Positions 1 through 9,015 are shown, counted from the stretch's first letter. The stretch is DNA of 64,000 bases from BOG-908 sp963751795 (GCA_963751795.1 CAVVVI010000004.1:868001-932000); one strand, 5' to 3'. The notes: generated by a model from the letters alone, not told the origin. Translations and numbers: made by a program.

Positions 1-5
1 GACTA

Positions 6-1266
6 ATGTCTCAGTTGCTCGATAAGGGCGTTGTGGAGAAGCTGGAACTGCCGACCGCAGGCAACCGCATCACCTACGATTCTGATGTGAAAGGTTTCGG
101 GGTGCGCGTTACCTCGGCCGGCGCGAAAGCCTTCATCCTGAACTACCGCACGGATGGCCGCGAGCGGCGTATCACCATCGGCAGCTATCCAGACTGGACC
201 GTGAAGGCGGCGCGCGACCATGCGAAGATGCCTCAAGCGGCAGGTGGATGTTGGCGCCGATCCGATGGCCGAGCGCCATGCAGATCGCGCCGCACCGACG
301 ATGGACAGCCTGGCCGATCGGTTTGTGGACGAACATCTTTCAAAGCGGCGCCCATCCACTCAGACCGACTACAAGGGAATCCTACGCCTCTACATCCGCC
401 CCGCCCTGGGCAAGATCAGGGTGGCCGATTTGCGGCACGCCGATGTGGAGCGGCTTCACGCCACGGTTGCGAAGAAGGCGCCATATCGCGCGAACCGCAC
501 CGTGGCCGTGTTGAGCAAGATGCTAAGCCTGGCCGTCAAATGGGAAATGCGGCTGGACAACCCGGCCCGTGGCGTTGAGCGGGCGCCCGAGGAGAAGCGG
601 GAACGCTACCTGTCTGCGGCCGAGATCGCCCGCCTGGCCGCCGCCCTGGCCGGTATACCTGAGAAGGCCAGCGCGAACGCAATCCGGCTGCTGCTGCTGA
701 CCGGCGCCCGTAAGAGCGAGGTGCTTAAGGCGCGCTGGGCGGAGATCGACCTGGATGCCGGCGTATGGCGAAAGCCGAGCGCGCACACGAAAAGCAAGAA
801 GGAACACCGGGTGCCGCTGTCGGCCCCTGCCCGCTTGCTGCTTAGCGAGATGCGCGTCGAGGCTGACAAGGAGCTAAAGCGCGGCGGCAAGGCCGAATTT
901 CTGTTCCCCGGCGATTCCGACGATAAGCCACTGGGCGACATTAAGCGCACCTGGCTGGCGGTTTGCACGAAAGCTGGCCTCGGCAAGATGGTGGCCGGCA
1001 GGGATCGGGCTGGGAAGCCTGCCCAGGTGTGGGAGGGCGATGCCCGGCTCCACGACTTGCGCCATACCTACGCTAGCATCCTGGCCTCGCACGGGCTGTC
1101 GCTGCCGATCATCGGGCAGTTGCTTGGGCACACTCAGGCGCAGACCACGGCGCGGTATGCACACCTGATGGATGATCCCCTACGCGCGGCTACGGAGCGG
1201 GTGGGCGCGGTGGTCTCGGGTGGGAAGGTGGCCGAGGTGGTAGAGATGAAGCGGAAGCGGCCGTGA
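6..1266 (+). pseudogene. Tyrosine-type phage integrase, frameshifted as sequenced
   Basis: Site-specific recombinase that would integrate and excise the element. The N-terminal part (6 to about 230) reads as the DUF4102-type arm domain, with KGFGVRVT and an RRITIGSYPDWTVKAAR-like segment. The rest continues in the next frame from about 229 to the stop at 1264-1266. That part has a core-binding domain followed by the catalytic domain: TGARKSEVLKARW supplies the first Arg, HDLRHTYAS the H-x-x-R box, and LLGHTQAQTTARYAHL the His and the Tyr nucleophile. Removing one base near 229-231 (gatgcctc) restores a single frame of about 420 codons, the usual length. All catalytic residues are present, so this is either recent inactivation or a sequencing error. 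The stop overlaps the next gene as GTGA. Confidence 0.88.
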
Positions 1267-2060
1267 GTGACACTCGCGGCGGCGCAATATCCATGATCAA
1301 TGATGCTGTCAAGCAGTTTAGAGCGGAGCAAGCCGAACGGAGCGGAATAGATATCCTACAACGCACCTTGAACAGGGTGTTGCCAAATCCCGGATTCACT
1401 TTCCCGGTTGATGAGACGCTTACCGGTCTTGCGTCATCAAACCTCCTCCCGGAAAAATGGAGGGCATTATTCACGAACCATCCGAAGTTAGGCAGGCCTG
1501 CCAAGCTGGTTGAGTGCATCATACTGTGCAAGGGCTTTGCCGAGATGCATCGAGATAACCCTGATTTAGAGAAGGCTCTTGCTAAGGAACGGAAAGCTCT
1601 AGTCAAAGCGGCCGAGTTGCTCACGAAGTATGTCGAAGCGGAGACCTGGGCTGACGCTCTAGGCGGTAACTCGCTTGCACAGAGGCTCGAAACTGATCTC
1701 TCATTAGCAATGGCCTCTCTAAAGTTTTTAGGTCGATACATCTCCGCTACGCTCGCAGTTCATGGACCATTCTATGAATTAGCATTGCCAAAGACACAGG
1801 GACGCGAAAACGTTGCCCTAAATTGTGCGGTCTTGTTATGTGAGCAACTGAAAGGCGCAATCGGGCTGCCACAGTATGAGTTCGTTCAGGCTGTTAGCTC
1901 AGCGATCTTTACGAGGCGTCGTATCCCGTCCAGTGAAGATATTCGGAAAGCCTTCAACGCGAGCGAAAAGCTTTCACGCCCACAGATTTCAGAGCAGGCA
2001 GTTCGCCAGGCGGAAGATTTCATGCGGAATGCACGGGCCAAATCTTCCGGCGGAAGGTAA
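1263..2060 (+). CDS. Hypothetical protein, integrase-linked cargo
   Basis: I do not recognise this 265-residue protein. It starts at a GTG that overlaps the integrase stop (GTGA), which suggests translational coupling; an in-frame ATG lies at 1293. The protein looks soluble and largely alpha-helical, with a Lys/Glu-rich stretch near residues 100-125 (KALAKERKALVKAAELL) and no signal peptide or membrane segment. The coding DNA is visibly poorer in GC than its neighbours, which fits recently acquired cargo. Its place between the integrase and the HTH protein is where phages and islands often carry accessory genes, but no function can be read from the sequence. Confidence 0.75.
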   Translation: MSDTRGGAISMINDAVKQFRAEQAERSGIDILQRTLNRVLPNPGFTFPVDETLTGLASSNLLPEKWRALFTNHPKLGRPAKLVECIILCKGFAEMHRDNPDLEKALAKERKALVKAAELLTKYVEAETWADALGGNSLAQRLETDLSLAMASLKFLGRYISATLAVHGPFYELALPKTQGRENVALNCAVLLCEQLKGAIGLPQYEFVQAVSSAIFTRRRIPSSEDIRKAFNASEKLSRPQISEQAVRQAEDFMRNARAKSSGGR

Positions 2061-2134
2061 CGAGATCGAGGCCACGCCAAAAATCGACGGCTAGAGAAAG
2101 TTGGCTGAAAGGAAGAAATCCGGCTCGTCACCAA

Positions 2135-2404
2135 ATGGCGGGAGCCGTCACGATGCAGGCCGAAATAGTCAACCAAATGCCCCCTGACGTGCTGGCGGGG
2201 CTACTCGATCGCGAAACCCTTGGGCGGCAGCTCGGCGGAATGTCGGATCGCACCATCATTCGATACGAGCGCGCCGGCATGCCGTTTATCGCGGTTGGCA
2301 TGCTGCGGCTGTATGATCCAGTGAAGGTGCGGGACTGGCTGATGACGCATGAGCGTCGCCACGATGCGCCAAAGCGCGGCCGGCCGACCAAAAAAGCCGC
2401 CTGA
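2135..2404 (+). CDS. AlpA/excisionase-like helix-turn-helix protein
   Basis: Small basic protein of 89 residues, or 83 if started at the ATG at 2153. The core (LDRETLGRQLGGMSDRTIIRYERAGMP) is a winged-helix/MerR-like recognition unit of the type found in phage excisionases and AlpA regulators. After it come a VGMLRLYDPVKVRDWL segment, typical of proteins that bind DNA at att or regulatory sites, and a Lys/Arg-rich tail. It lies on the same strand downstream of the integrase, so a role in excision or in controlling the replication genes is plausible. That role is inferred from position and fold only. Confidence 0.65.
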   Translation: MAGAVTMQAEIVNQMPPDVLAGLLDRETLGRQLGGMSDRTIIRYERAGMPFIAVGMLRLYDPVKVRDWLMTHERRHDAPKRGRPTKKAA

Positions 2405-2534
2405 ACGAAAGAACCGCCACGGAGGGCAAATCCGGGCGGCTCGCTTTCGTATCGGCAGGCATCAGACACCCGCCAGATACTCCAGCAAGCCCCGTTTTTC
2501 AAGCCTTCCGTGTCCCAGCATAGGACACGACACA

Positions 2535-2765
2535 GTGCACAACATTCCACCCGCGGCCCGGCCGCAGTTTGAACAATCTGTCCGCCACCTTCACGCACTC
2601 GGCCCGCACGCCACGGCCGAAGCGCTGGCCGAGATCGCGGCCCGCATTGGTGGCTTGCCGGCGATCACCGCTATCCTGAACGAATATCGCAACCTGTCGC
2701 CCGCGCAGCTCCGTGCCACCGGTGGCGATCGCTTCCCTTCCCGCGCGCTGCGGAGGGTCGCTTGA
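2535..2765 (+). CDS. Small phage protein of unknown function
   Basis: The likely start is the GTG at 2535, giving 76 residues. The open frame extends further upstream, but that part runs through low-complexity proline/arginine sequence unlike coding sequence. The protein is helical, with the segments FEQSVRHLHALGPHATAEAL and EIAARIGGLPAITAIL. Its stop overlaps the TTG start of the next gene (TTGA), so it belongs to the replication operon. I do not recognise a function. Confidence 0.55.
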   Translation: MHNIPPAARPQFEQSVRHLHALGPHATAEALAEIAARIGGLPAITAILNEYRNLSPAQLRATGGDRFPSRALRRVA

Positions 2766-3263
2766 TCATCCTCGCCACACCCGCGCAGGTGACGGTCATG
2801 CCGGCGTCGGTCGCGGCCCGGATCCGCGCAGGCATGCCGGCCGGCTACCAGTTCATGGACCCGCTTTCCATTCCGGCGGAAACGGACGTGATCGACTTGG
2901 TGGCGATTGCTGATCCACGCACGCCCTGGCCACGTCAGATGCGCGATATCACCAGCCCCACTGTTCTGCTGATCGGTGACGATCCCGGCAGCCCGAACGG
3001 CTTGGGCGGCCCGGATGCCTGGCGTTGCAGCCACAAGATCGGCCAGTGGGCGCAGGCGGCGATCGTGCATGGTTCGGGTGGTGACGCCCAGCACTATCGG
3101 TTTGCGGTTACGGCGGCCCTCACGTTCCGGCGCGTGGTCTTCATCGAAAGCACGGCCCGGCATGCGCTGAGCCTGGGCGGACCGGATCGGCTGCCCGCGC
3201 ACCCTGACGATCCTGCCGCGCGATGGCTTGCATCCTGTCGAAAGCAGGGAGGTTGTGCATTGA
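2762..3263 (+). pseudogene. Phage hypothetical protein of the replication operon, frameshifted
   Basis: Begins at TTG 2762, overlapping the previous stop. The first 137 codons are in one frame (segments SPTVLLIGDDPGSPNGLGGP and FRRVVFIESTARHALS). After about 3172 the sensible C-terminus (IGCPRTLTILPRDGLHPVES, ending EVVH) is one frame on, and stops at TGA 3261-3263. That stop overlaps a TTG at 3260 as TTGA, the same coupling used by its neighbours. I therefore treat it as a separate gene with one extra base in 'gagcctggg', not as the N-terminus of the primase with which it is fused in the raw frame. Function unknown. Confidence 0.55.
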
Positions 3264-4149
3264 CCGTCTCGCACTCGGCCGCTGATGTCGCCCGCCGACT
3301 TGATTTGAAAAAAGGGCTGCGTTCATGGCGCGGTAAATGCCCCGCATGCGACTATGCAGGCACATTCAGCCTGAAGGCCGGGCGCGACGATCGGCCGCTG
3401 CTCTACTGCGCAAATGGATGCACCTACCAGCAGCTTGACGACGAGCTGGCGCGGCGCCTGGGCGACGGCTGGAAACCGGAACTTAAGCCGGAAGGCACGC
3501 CCGAACAGGATGCGGCGGCACGTGCGGCGAAATCCGCAAAGGCAGTGGCGATCTTCAACGGCAGCACCGTCCTGACCGCCAGCGATCCCGCCGGCCGCTA
3601 TCTGGCCAGCCGATACCTGGCGCACCTGATCGGATCGCCTGCCCTGCGCTTTCGGGGCGACGCCTACCACCCCGAGGGCGGCCGATACCCGGCGCTTGTG
3701 GCGATCGTTCACGACCCGGCTGGGCTGCCTGTAGCGTGCCACCGGACCTATCTAACGCAGGCCGGGTGCAAGGCTGTCGCGGAGCCAGCCAAGGCCAGTA
3801 AGGGACCGGTCTGGGGAGCTGCCATCCGCCTCTATCGTGCTGGACCGGAGATCGTGGTGGGCGAGGGCATCGAGATCCGCCGCCAGCGCCGGGCGGCTGA
3901 TGCGGCTGCCGGCTTGGGCAGCGATCAGCGCGGGCAACCTTGCGCGTGGGCTAGTCCTGCCGCCCCAGGTGCGCGCCGTGACAATCGCTGCGGATCGCGA
4001 CCAGGCCGGCGAGCATGCGGCACATGAAGCGGCGGCACGCTGGCGCGCGGAGGGCCGGCAGGTTCGCATTGCGTGGCCTGACGCCGCGGGCCAGGACTTT
4101 AGCGACGTACCTGGCCGCCCGGATGGAGGCGCAGCGCCATGCCGCGTGA
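3260..4149 (+). pseudogene. Phage primase-like Toprim protein with zinc finger, two frameshifts as sequenced
   Basis: Probably makes primers for replication of the element. Near the N-terminus is a zinc ribbon (CPACDYAGTF followed by LLYCANGC), as in CHC2-type primases. A Toprim domain follows. Its glutamate motif reads EIVVGEGIE up to 3874 and then needs one base removed (t3876 restores the canonical EGIETAAS). The aspartate motif AVTIAADRDQAGEHAA follows. A second extra base near 4109-4111 blocks the natural end, LAARMEAQRHAA with stop TGA 4147-4149. That stop overlaps the ATG of the next gene at 4139. With both repairs the protein is about 295 residues. The start at TTG 3260 is inferred from overlap with the previous gene. 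Confidence 0.72.
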
Positions 4150-5722
4150 CGGAGAAGGCTTCACCGTGGAAGAGGTGGCCCGCATCCGCCCAACGCTGGA
4201 CGTGGTGCCTGGCGAAATCGACCAGCTCGCCACCATTGCCGAAGCAGCATTGCGCGAGTCGGGCCTGCCGATTTTCCAGCGCGGCGCCGCGATCGTGGTG
4301 CCCGTCTCTCACGAGGTGCCGGCGGCGCACGGGCGCATGACGCTGGCGGCCGGGCTGAAAGAGTTGAGCGCGCCCGGCATAATCGATCACCTGGCGCAAG
4401 CCGCCTGTTTCCAGCACTGGAACGCGCGCAGCAAGAAGATGACGCCCTGCAATCCGCCCGGGCTAGTTGCCAGCATCATCCAATCCCGTAGCGGGCAATG
4501 GACCCTGCCGAACGTGGCCGGCGTCATCACCACCCCCACGCTGCGGCCGGACGGCTCCGTGCTGACCGCGCCCGGTTATGACGTCGCCACCAGGCTCTAT
4601 CACGTGCCGGACCCGGCGCTGCACATGCCAGCGATCAAACCCAAGCCCACCAGAAAGGACGCAGAGACAGCCCTGGCGTTGCTGGACGGGCTGCTGACCG
4701 ATTTCCCGTTTGTAGGACAGGAGGATCGCTCCGTTGCCTTGTCCGGGCTGCTGACACCCCTGCTTCGCGGCATGCTCCCGGTGGCGCCGCTGCACGCCAT
4801 CCGGGCCAGCACCGCAGGCACCGGCAAGAGCTACCTGGTGGACCTCGCCAGCGCATGCAGCACCGCCCGCCCATGCCCTGTGCTGGCGGCCGGCGAGAAG
4901 GACGACGAAACCGAAAAGCGCCTGGTCGGCGTGCTGATCGCGGCATTCCCGATCGTCTCGATCGACAACGTGAACGGCGAGCTTGGCGGCGATGTTCTCT
5001 GCCAAGCCATCGAACGCCCGCTGGTCCGGGTGCGCGCGCTGGGCAACTCCGACATCATGGAAATCGAAAGCCGCGCCACCTTCTTTGCCACTGGCAACGG
5101 CCTGCGCGTCCGCGGCGACATGACACGCAGGACCATCATCTGCAGCCTGGACGCCAACGTGGAACGCCCCGAACTGCGATCGTTCAAGCAAGACCCGCTC
5201 CAGCGCGTGCTGGACGACCGCGGCGCTTTCGTAGCGGCTGCCCTGACTATCGTGCGGGCCTACCTTGTTGCCGGACAACCTGACCGCATTAAGCCGGCGA
5301 TCGCGTCTTTTCCAGATTGGTCCAATACCGTTCGGTCCGCGCTGATGTGGTTGGGTTGCACCGATCCCGCATGCACGATGGAGAAAGCGCGAGAGGATGA
5401 CCCGGAGTTGTCAGAGCTGCGGCAAGTGATCGGCGCCTGGCACGCGTGTTTCGCCGATGCCAGCGCGACCGTTCGATCGATCAGCGAGCGAGCCTTTGAG
5501 CAGACGCGCGACGAACGCGGCGACCTTTCGCCCGCCAACCCCGCGCTGCGGGACGCCCTTACCGCCGTTGCTGGCGAGCGTGGTGGTGTCAACTCGCGCA
5601 AGTTGGGGCACTGGCTCTTGAAACATGAAGGCCGGATCGTCCGGCTTGAAAACCGGACACAGGCGAGGCTCAAGCGAGCTGGCACTATAGGGGGCGTCGC
5701 TACTTGGAAGGTGGTGGCTTAG
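4139..5722 (+). CDS. Phage replication ATPase (primase-helicase-like)
   Basis: A 527-residue P-loop protein. The Walker A motif is in RASTAGTGKSYLVD near residue 225 and a Walker B-like FPIVSIDNVNG near residue 277. Then come a sensor-like FFATGNGLRVRGDMTRRTI and Arg residues suited to an AAA+/helicase core. The C-terminal 100 residues resemble a small winged-helix region (NSRKLGHWLLKHEGRIV). It is coupled to the upstream primase by an 11-base overlap. Family members act as the DNA-unwinding partner of the primase; whether this one is a true helicase or an origin-loading ATPase is not clear. Its stop codon lies inside a cluster of 9-bp repeats, which may be the replication origin. Confidence 0.75.
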   Translation: MPRDGEGFTVEEVARIRPTLDVVPGEIDQLATIAEAALRESGLPIFQRGAAIVVPVSHEVPAAHGRMTLAAGLKELSAPGIIDHLAQAACFQHWNARSKKMTPCNPPGLVASIIQSRSGQWTLPNVAGVITTPTLRPDGSVLTAPGYDVATRLYHVPDPALHMPAIKPKPTRKDAETALALLDGLLTDFPFVGQEDRSVALSGLLTPLLRGMLPVAPLHAIRASTAGTGKSYLVDLASACSTARPCPVLAAGEKDDETEKRLVGVLIAAFPIVSIDNVNGELGGDVLCQAIERPLVRVRALGNSDIMEIESRATFFATGNGLRVRGDMTRRTIICSLDANVERPELRSFKQDPLQRVLDDRGAFVAAALTIVRAYLVAGQPDRIKPAIASFPDWSNTVRSALMWLGCTDPACTMEKAREDDPELSELRQVIGAWHACFADASATVRSISERAFEQTRDERGDLSPANPALRDALTAVAGERGGVNSRKLGHWLLKHEGRIVRLENRTQARLKRAGTIGGVATWKVVA

Positions 5723-5835
5723 GTGGTTTAGGTGGATCAGGGGGTTTCTCCCCGCTACCCCACGTGAGATGGCAGTGCTAAAATTTAGGTAGGGGCTGAA
5801 ACCGACCACCTAAACCACCTAAACCACCTAGGTGG
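5719..5835. repeat. Cluster of 9-bp repeats in a large inverted arrangement, candidate origin
   Basis: Two tandem copies of TTAGGTGG(T/A) at 5719-5736 face three tandem copies of the complement, ACCACCTAA, ACCACCTAA and ACCACCTAG, at 5805-5831. A degenerate copy (ttaggtagg) lies near 5785. The right arm ends in the perfect palindrome CCACCTAGGTGG at 5824-5835. The cluster sits directly behind the replication ATPase. Such iteron-like arrays serve as origins or operators in phages and plasmids; a transcription terminator is less likely because there is no T tract. The sequence from here to 5927 shows no gene. Confidence 0.6.
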
Positions 5836-5927
5836 AGGCTTGAGGGTTGGAGAATGCCTGGAGAACAGCATTTTTCTACTTCTATAATCACGCTTAATGA
5901 TTACTCGCACACACCCCGACCGTGACC

Positions 5928-6296
5928 ATGCCCGTAGGCGGTAAACGCGCGGGCGCGGGGCGCAAGGCGGGTGCCGCGTGGGCCTCAAAGAAGCCGGCGA
6001 GCGTCCGCGACATGGCAAAGGCGCGCGTGCGCGAGGTGCTGACGACCGCGCAGGACCCGCTTGCCGTGCTTGTCGAGATCGCGGCGAGCAACGATGCGGA
6101 CCCGCAGCTACGCGTTCAGGCTGCAACGGCCGCGTGCCCGTTCATCTATCCTCGCCTGTCGGCTGCAGTGGTGGCGAACCTGGGCACGCCGGAAAAGGGC
6201 GATCCCGCGCGCCTGGTTGACGAGTTGCTGCAGCGTATCGCCAAGCGCGTTCCGGCGATGCCGACGATAGATCACGCGCCAGCGCTGGCCGAGTGA
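5928..6296 (+). CDS. Phage terminase small subunit-like protein
   Basis: Basic 122-residue protein starting with the GGKRAGAGRKAG motif that is the usual N-terminus of phage TerS-like DNA-binding proteins. Helices typical of the family follow (DMAKARVREVLTTAQDPLAV and a helix around PQLRVQAATAACPFIYPRLS). An in-frame GTG at 5922 is an alternative start. In terminases the small subunit recognises the packaging site and recruits TerL. Here the large subunit lies 0.8 kb downstream with a resolvase between, which is compatible with a packaging module. Assignment rests on motif and context. Confidence 0.6.
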   Translation: MPVGGKRAGAGRKAGAAWASKKPASVRDMAKARVREVLTTAQDPLAVLVEIAASNDADPQLRVQAATAACPFIYPRLSAAVVANLGTPEKGDPARLVDELLQRIAKRVPAMPTIDHAPALAE

Positions 6297-6301
6297 AGCC
6301 T

Positions 6302-6400
6302 ATGCAGAAAACCACTGCAAAACCGGCCGCAAGAAACCCCGCAAAACTGGGCTTTCTGGCCTGCCCGCAAACCCATGCAGAAACCAGTTGCTTTCTGCAT
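6302..6400. promoter_or_regulatory. Candidate res site upstream of the serine resolvase
   Basis: The 140-bp gap before the resolvase contains a 26-bp imperfect palindrome, ATGCAGAAA - 8 bp - TTTCTGCAT (6375-6400). A third half-site ATGCAGAAA lies at 6302-6310, and a partial one (gctttctgg) at about 6351-6359. Serine resolvases bind paired inverted half-sites just upstream of their own genes, so this is a good candidate for recombination and autoregulation sites. Confidence 0.5.
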
Positions 6401-6443
6401 ATAGCAATGCCATCCTCTGCCCTGTCAAACGGGGTTGCGGATC

Positions 6444-7061
6444 ATGGCGAAGGCACTGCGGGCAGCGATCTACGTGCGGGTGAGCACCGGGGACCAGACC
6501 ACGGCCAACCAGCGCCGCGAGCTGGAGGCAGCCGCCGAGGCGCGCGGGTGGCAGGTGGTGGCGGTCTATGCCGACGAGGGTATCAGCGGCGCCAAGGGGC
6601 GCGACGCCCGCCCGCAGCTGGATCTGATGTTGAAGGATGCCGTTCGGCGCCGGTTCGACGTGGTGATGACCTGGGCTGTGGATCGCCTCGGCCGCTCCCT
6701 GCCGGACCTGGTGAACACCATGCAGGAGCTACACGCTCACAAGGTGGACCTGTTCATGCTGCAAAGCGCGCTGGACACCACAACCCCAGCCGGCCGGGCG
6801 ATGTTCGGGATGCTGGGCGTGTTCGCGGAGTTCGAGCGGAGCATGATCGTGGCGCGCGTGAAAGCGGGCATGGAACGGGCCAAGGCAAGCCCACGGAAGG
6901 GTGCCAAGGCTATCGGGCGCCCGAAGGTGGCAGCCGAGACGGAGAAGGCCATACGCGCGCGGCTGACCGCCGGCACGGGCATCCTGAAGGTTGCGGCCGA
7001 GATGGGTGTAGGCAGCGGCACGGTGCAGCGGATCAAGCGCGAGATGACCGCAGCCGCGTAG
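6444..7061 (+). CDS. Serine recombinase, resolvase/invertase family
   Basis: A 205-residue small serine recombinase. The catalytic domain starts with AAIYVRVSTGDQTTANQ, which carries the catalytic Ser and an Arg, continues with YADEGISGAKGRDARPQLD and the VVMTWAVDRLGRSLPDLV arginine motif, and ends with the long dimerisation helix FAEFERSMIVARVKAGM. A C-terminal HTH resembles the Hin/resolvase DNA-binding domain (GILKVAAEMGVGSGTVQRIK). The ATG at 6444 fits the family start better than the TTG at 6435. Its usual role is resolving dimers or inverting DNA through the sites just upstream. Placed between terS-like and terL genes it is probably a passenger of the element. Confidence 0.9.
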   Translation: MAKALRAAIYVRVSTGDQTTANQRRELEAAAEARGWQVVAVYADEGISGAKGRDARPQLDLMLKDAVRRRFDVVMTWAVDRLGRSLPDLVNTMQELHAHKVDLFMLQSALDTTTPAGRAMFGMLGVFAEFERSMIVARVKAGMERAKASPRKGAKAIGRPKVAAETEKAIRARLTAGTGILKVAAEMGVGSGTVQRIKREMTAAA

Positions 7062-7089
7062 TTCCCGCCGATGCGGTCCAGGTGGCCGC

Positions 7090-8430
7090 ATGAGCGACCT
7101 TGCCGACCGCCTGGCGCTGCTACCCGAGGAGGAGCGTCGCGCAGCCCTGGAGGGGCTTTCTGAGGCCGAACTGGCTGCGATCCTTTTCCACTGGCCAGTG
7201 TGGGCGCGGGCTGACCAGATCGCACCGCCACCCATACGTGATGAGTTTCTGGGCACGACTGCCGCCTGGCGCATTTGGCTACTTCTCGCGGGCCGTGGCG
7301 CCGGCAAAACCCGGTCTGCGGCCGAGTGGGTGCGTGCGGCCGTAGAAGCCGGCCGGCGCCGCTCCATCGGGATCATCGGCCCGACTGCGGACACCCTGCG
7401 CAGAGACGTGGTGGAGGGCGAAAGCGGCCTGCTGCGCATCTCCCCGCCCTGGAATCGCCCGGCCCATGAGCCGAGCCAACGCCGCATTGTCTGGCCGAAC
7501 GGAGCGACGGCCTACTTGCTGTCCAGCGAGGAGCCGGACCGCGTGCGCGGCCCGAACCTGGATGGGTTCTGGGGCGACGAGTTGACCTCTTGGGCGGCGC
7601 CGGAGGCATGTTGGGACAACCTGCAGTTCGCGCTCCGGATCACCGGGCCGAAAGGTGACGCACCGGCTGGGGTCATCAGCACCACGCCCAAACGGCACGC
7701 CTTGCTGCGCTCCATCATTGCGGACCCGGCAACGGTCATCACGCGGGCCAGCACATTCGACAACCGGGCCAACCTGGATGCCGGCGCGCTGGCCGCGCTG
7801 GAGCGCAAATACGGCGGCACCACCATCGGCCGACAAGAGTTGATGGGCGAACTGCTGGAGGACGTGGAAGGCGCGCTATGGGTACGCGAGCACCTGGACG
7901 CCTGCCGGGTTCAGAACCTGCCCGAGATGAAGCGTATCGTGGTCGCAATCGACCCGGCCGGCGGCGCCAGTCGGAAGTCGGACGAAACGGGGATCGTCGC
8001 CGCCGGCATCGGCACGGACGGCAGGGGATACGTCCTGGCCGATGCTTCCGGCCGATACACACCGGACGGATGGGCGCGCGCTGCGGTTGCCCTGTATCGC
8101 AGCCTGAAGGCTGACAGGATTGTGGCGGAGCAGAACTTCGGCGGCGCGATGGTTGAGGCCACGGTGCGCGCTGTTGAGCCTAACGCGCCGATAAGGATGG
8201 TTGTGGCGAGCCGCGGCAAGGCGTTGCGGGCCGAGCCGGTAAGCGCCCTCTACGAACAGCGCCGCATCTCTCACGTGGCCGAACTGCCAGGCCTGGAAGA
8301 TCAAATGTGCGGCTGGAACCCGGCGCAAAACGGCCCCTCGCCGGACCGCGTGGACGCGCTGGTATGGGCGATCACCGACCTGATGGTCGACAGGGCCAGC
8401 AACTACGACAGCTCCATGGATTGGGTCTGA
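7090..8430 (+). CDS. Phage terminase large subunit
   Basis: DNA-packaging motor of 446 residues, full length for the family. The ATPase half has Walker A in LLAGRGAGKTRSAAEW (about residues 66-81) and a Walker B-like LDGFWGDELTSW, followed by a coupling motif in AGVISTTPKR. The nuclease half shows an RNase H-like fold with acidic residues in VVAIDPAGGASRKSDET, IVAEQNFGGAMVEAT and DRVDALVWAITDL. All catalytic positions look intact. Normally a portal gene follows; here the next gene begins within 20 bp and is not a portal. Confidence 0.92.
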   Translation: MSDLADRLALLPEEERRAALEGLSEAELAAILFHWPVWARADQIAPPPIRDEFLGTTAAWRIWLLLAGRGAGKTRSAAEWVRAAVEAGRRRSIGIIGPTADTLRRDVVEGESGLLRISPPWNRPAHEPSQRRIVWPNGATAYLLSSEEPDRVRGPNLDGFWGDELTSWAAPEACWDNLQFALRITGPKGDAPAGVISTTPKRHALLRSIIADPATVITRASTFDNRANLDAGALAALERKYGGTTIGRQELMGELLEDVEGALWVREHLDACRVQNLPEMKRIVVAIDPAGGASRKSDETGIVAAGIGTDGRGYVLADASGRYTPDGWARAAVALYRSLKADRIVAEQNFGGAMVEATVRAVEPNAPIRMVVASRGKALRAEPVSALYEQRRISHVAELPGLEDQMCGWNPAQNGPSPDRVDALVWAITDLMVDRASNYDSSMDWV

Positions 8431-8448
8431 ACAACAAAGGAAATGACA

Positions 8449-9015
8449 ATGAACACCGCACGATTCCGCCGCCGCGATGGTTCGATCTTCGATGCGCCCG
8501 TAAACTACGTTCTACAGGATGGCGAGTCAGCAGTCAGGGCAATGCCTCTCATGGACGGAGCACAGGGAGGCACGCTCCTGACAGACGAACAGGTGCTTAA
8601 CCTGGTGCGCGCCGAGATGCGGCCGAACGACACTTCCCGCCTGTCTGCCGCGCAGCTTCGCCGGGCGTTCGTAGCGATGAAGCTGGGGGCAGCGGGCGGC
8701 AGTGCCGACGAGATGTTGGCCAAGTCGGACAGCTACATCGAGGGCGCTTTCAAGGCGCTCACGTCGGACATGAGCGCCCGCCACATGGTCAGTCCGGATA
8801 TCGCAGAGATGCGCGGCGACGGCACCGTGCGGGACAGCGCGACGGTGGTGCGGGATAGCGCCGGTTTCGTCATCACGGACGCCCATGCCCGCGCGCGGGG
8901 CTACGGCTCGGCGACCGACTTGGTGAAACAGGAGGAGCGCATGACGGCCGAATTCGATGTGCAGAAACACTCGCTCGGAAATGCCTGGCAGGGTGACAAA
9001 GGAGATTACCGATAA
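8449..9015 (+). CDS. Phage hypothetical protein downstream of terL
   Basis: A 188-residue protein. An AAAGGA ribosome binding site 7 bases upstream favours the ATG at 8449 over the one at 8443. The N-terminus (RFRRRDGSIFDAPVNYVLQD) is followed by mostly helical sequence, and the C-terminus is acidic and basic by turns. I do not recognise a family. Its position between terL and a cement-like protein is where scaffold, protease or capsid genes normally lie, but it has neither capsid nor protease motifs. Its stop overlaps the next start as TAATG. Confidence 0.65.
   Translation: MNTARFRRRDGSIFDAPVNYVLQDGESAVRAMPLMDGAQGGTLLTDEQVLNLVRAEMRPNDTSRLSAAQLRRAFVAMKLGAAGGSADEMLAKSDSYIEGAFKALTSDMSARHMVSPDIAEMRGDGTVRDSATVVRDSAGFVITDAHARARGYGSATDLVKQEERMTAEFDVQKHSLGNAWQGDKGDYR

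Noticed and set aside
2762..4027. Single 421-residue protein from the raw frame
   Set aside because: The frame joins two genes: the stop TGA at 3261 and TTG start at 3260 form the TTGA coupling used by neighbours, and the sequence before it has a natural C-terminus one frame on.
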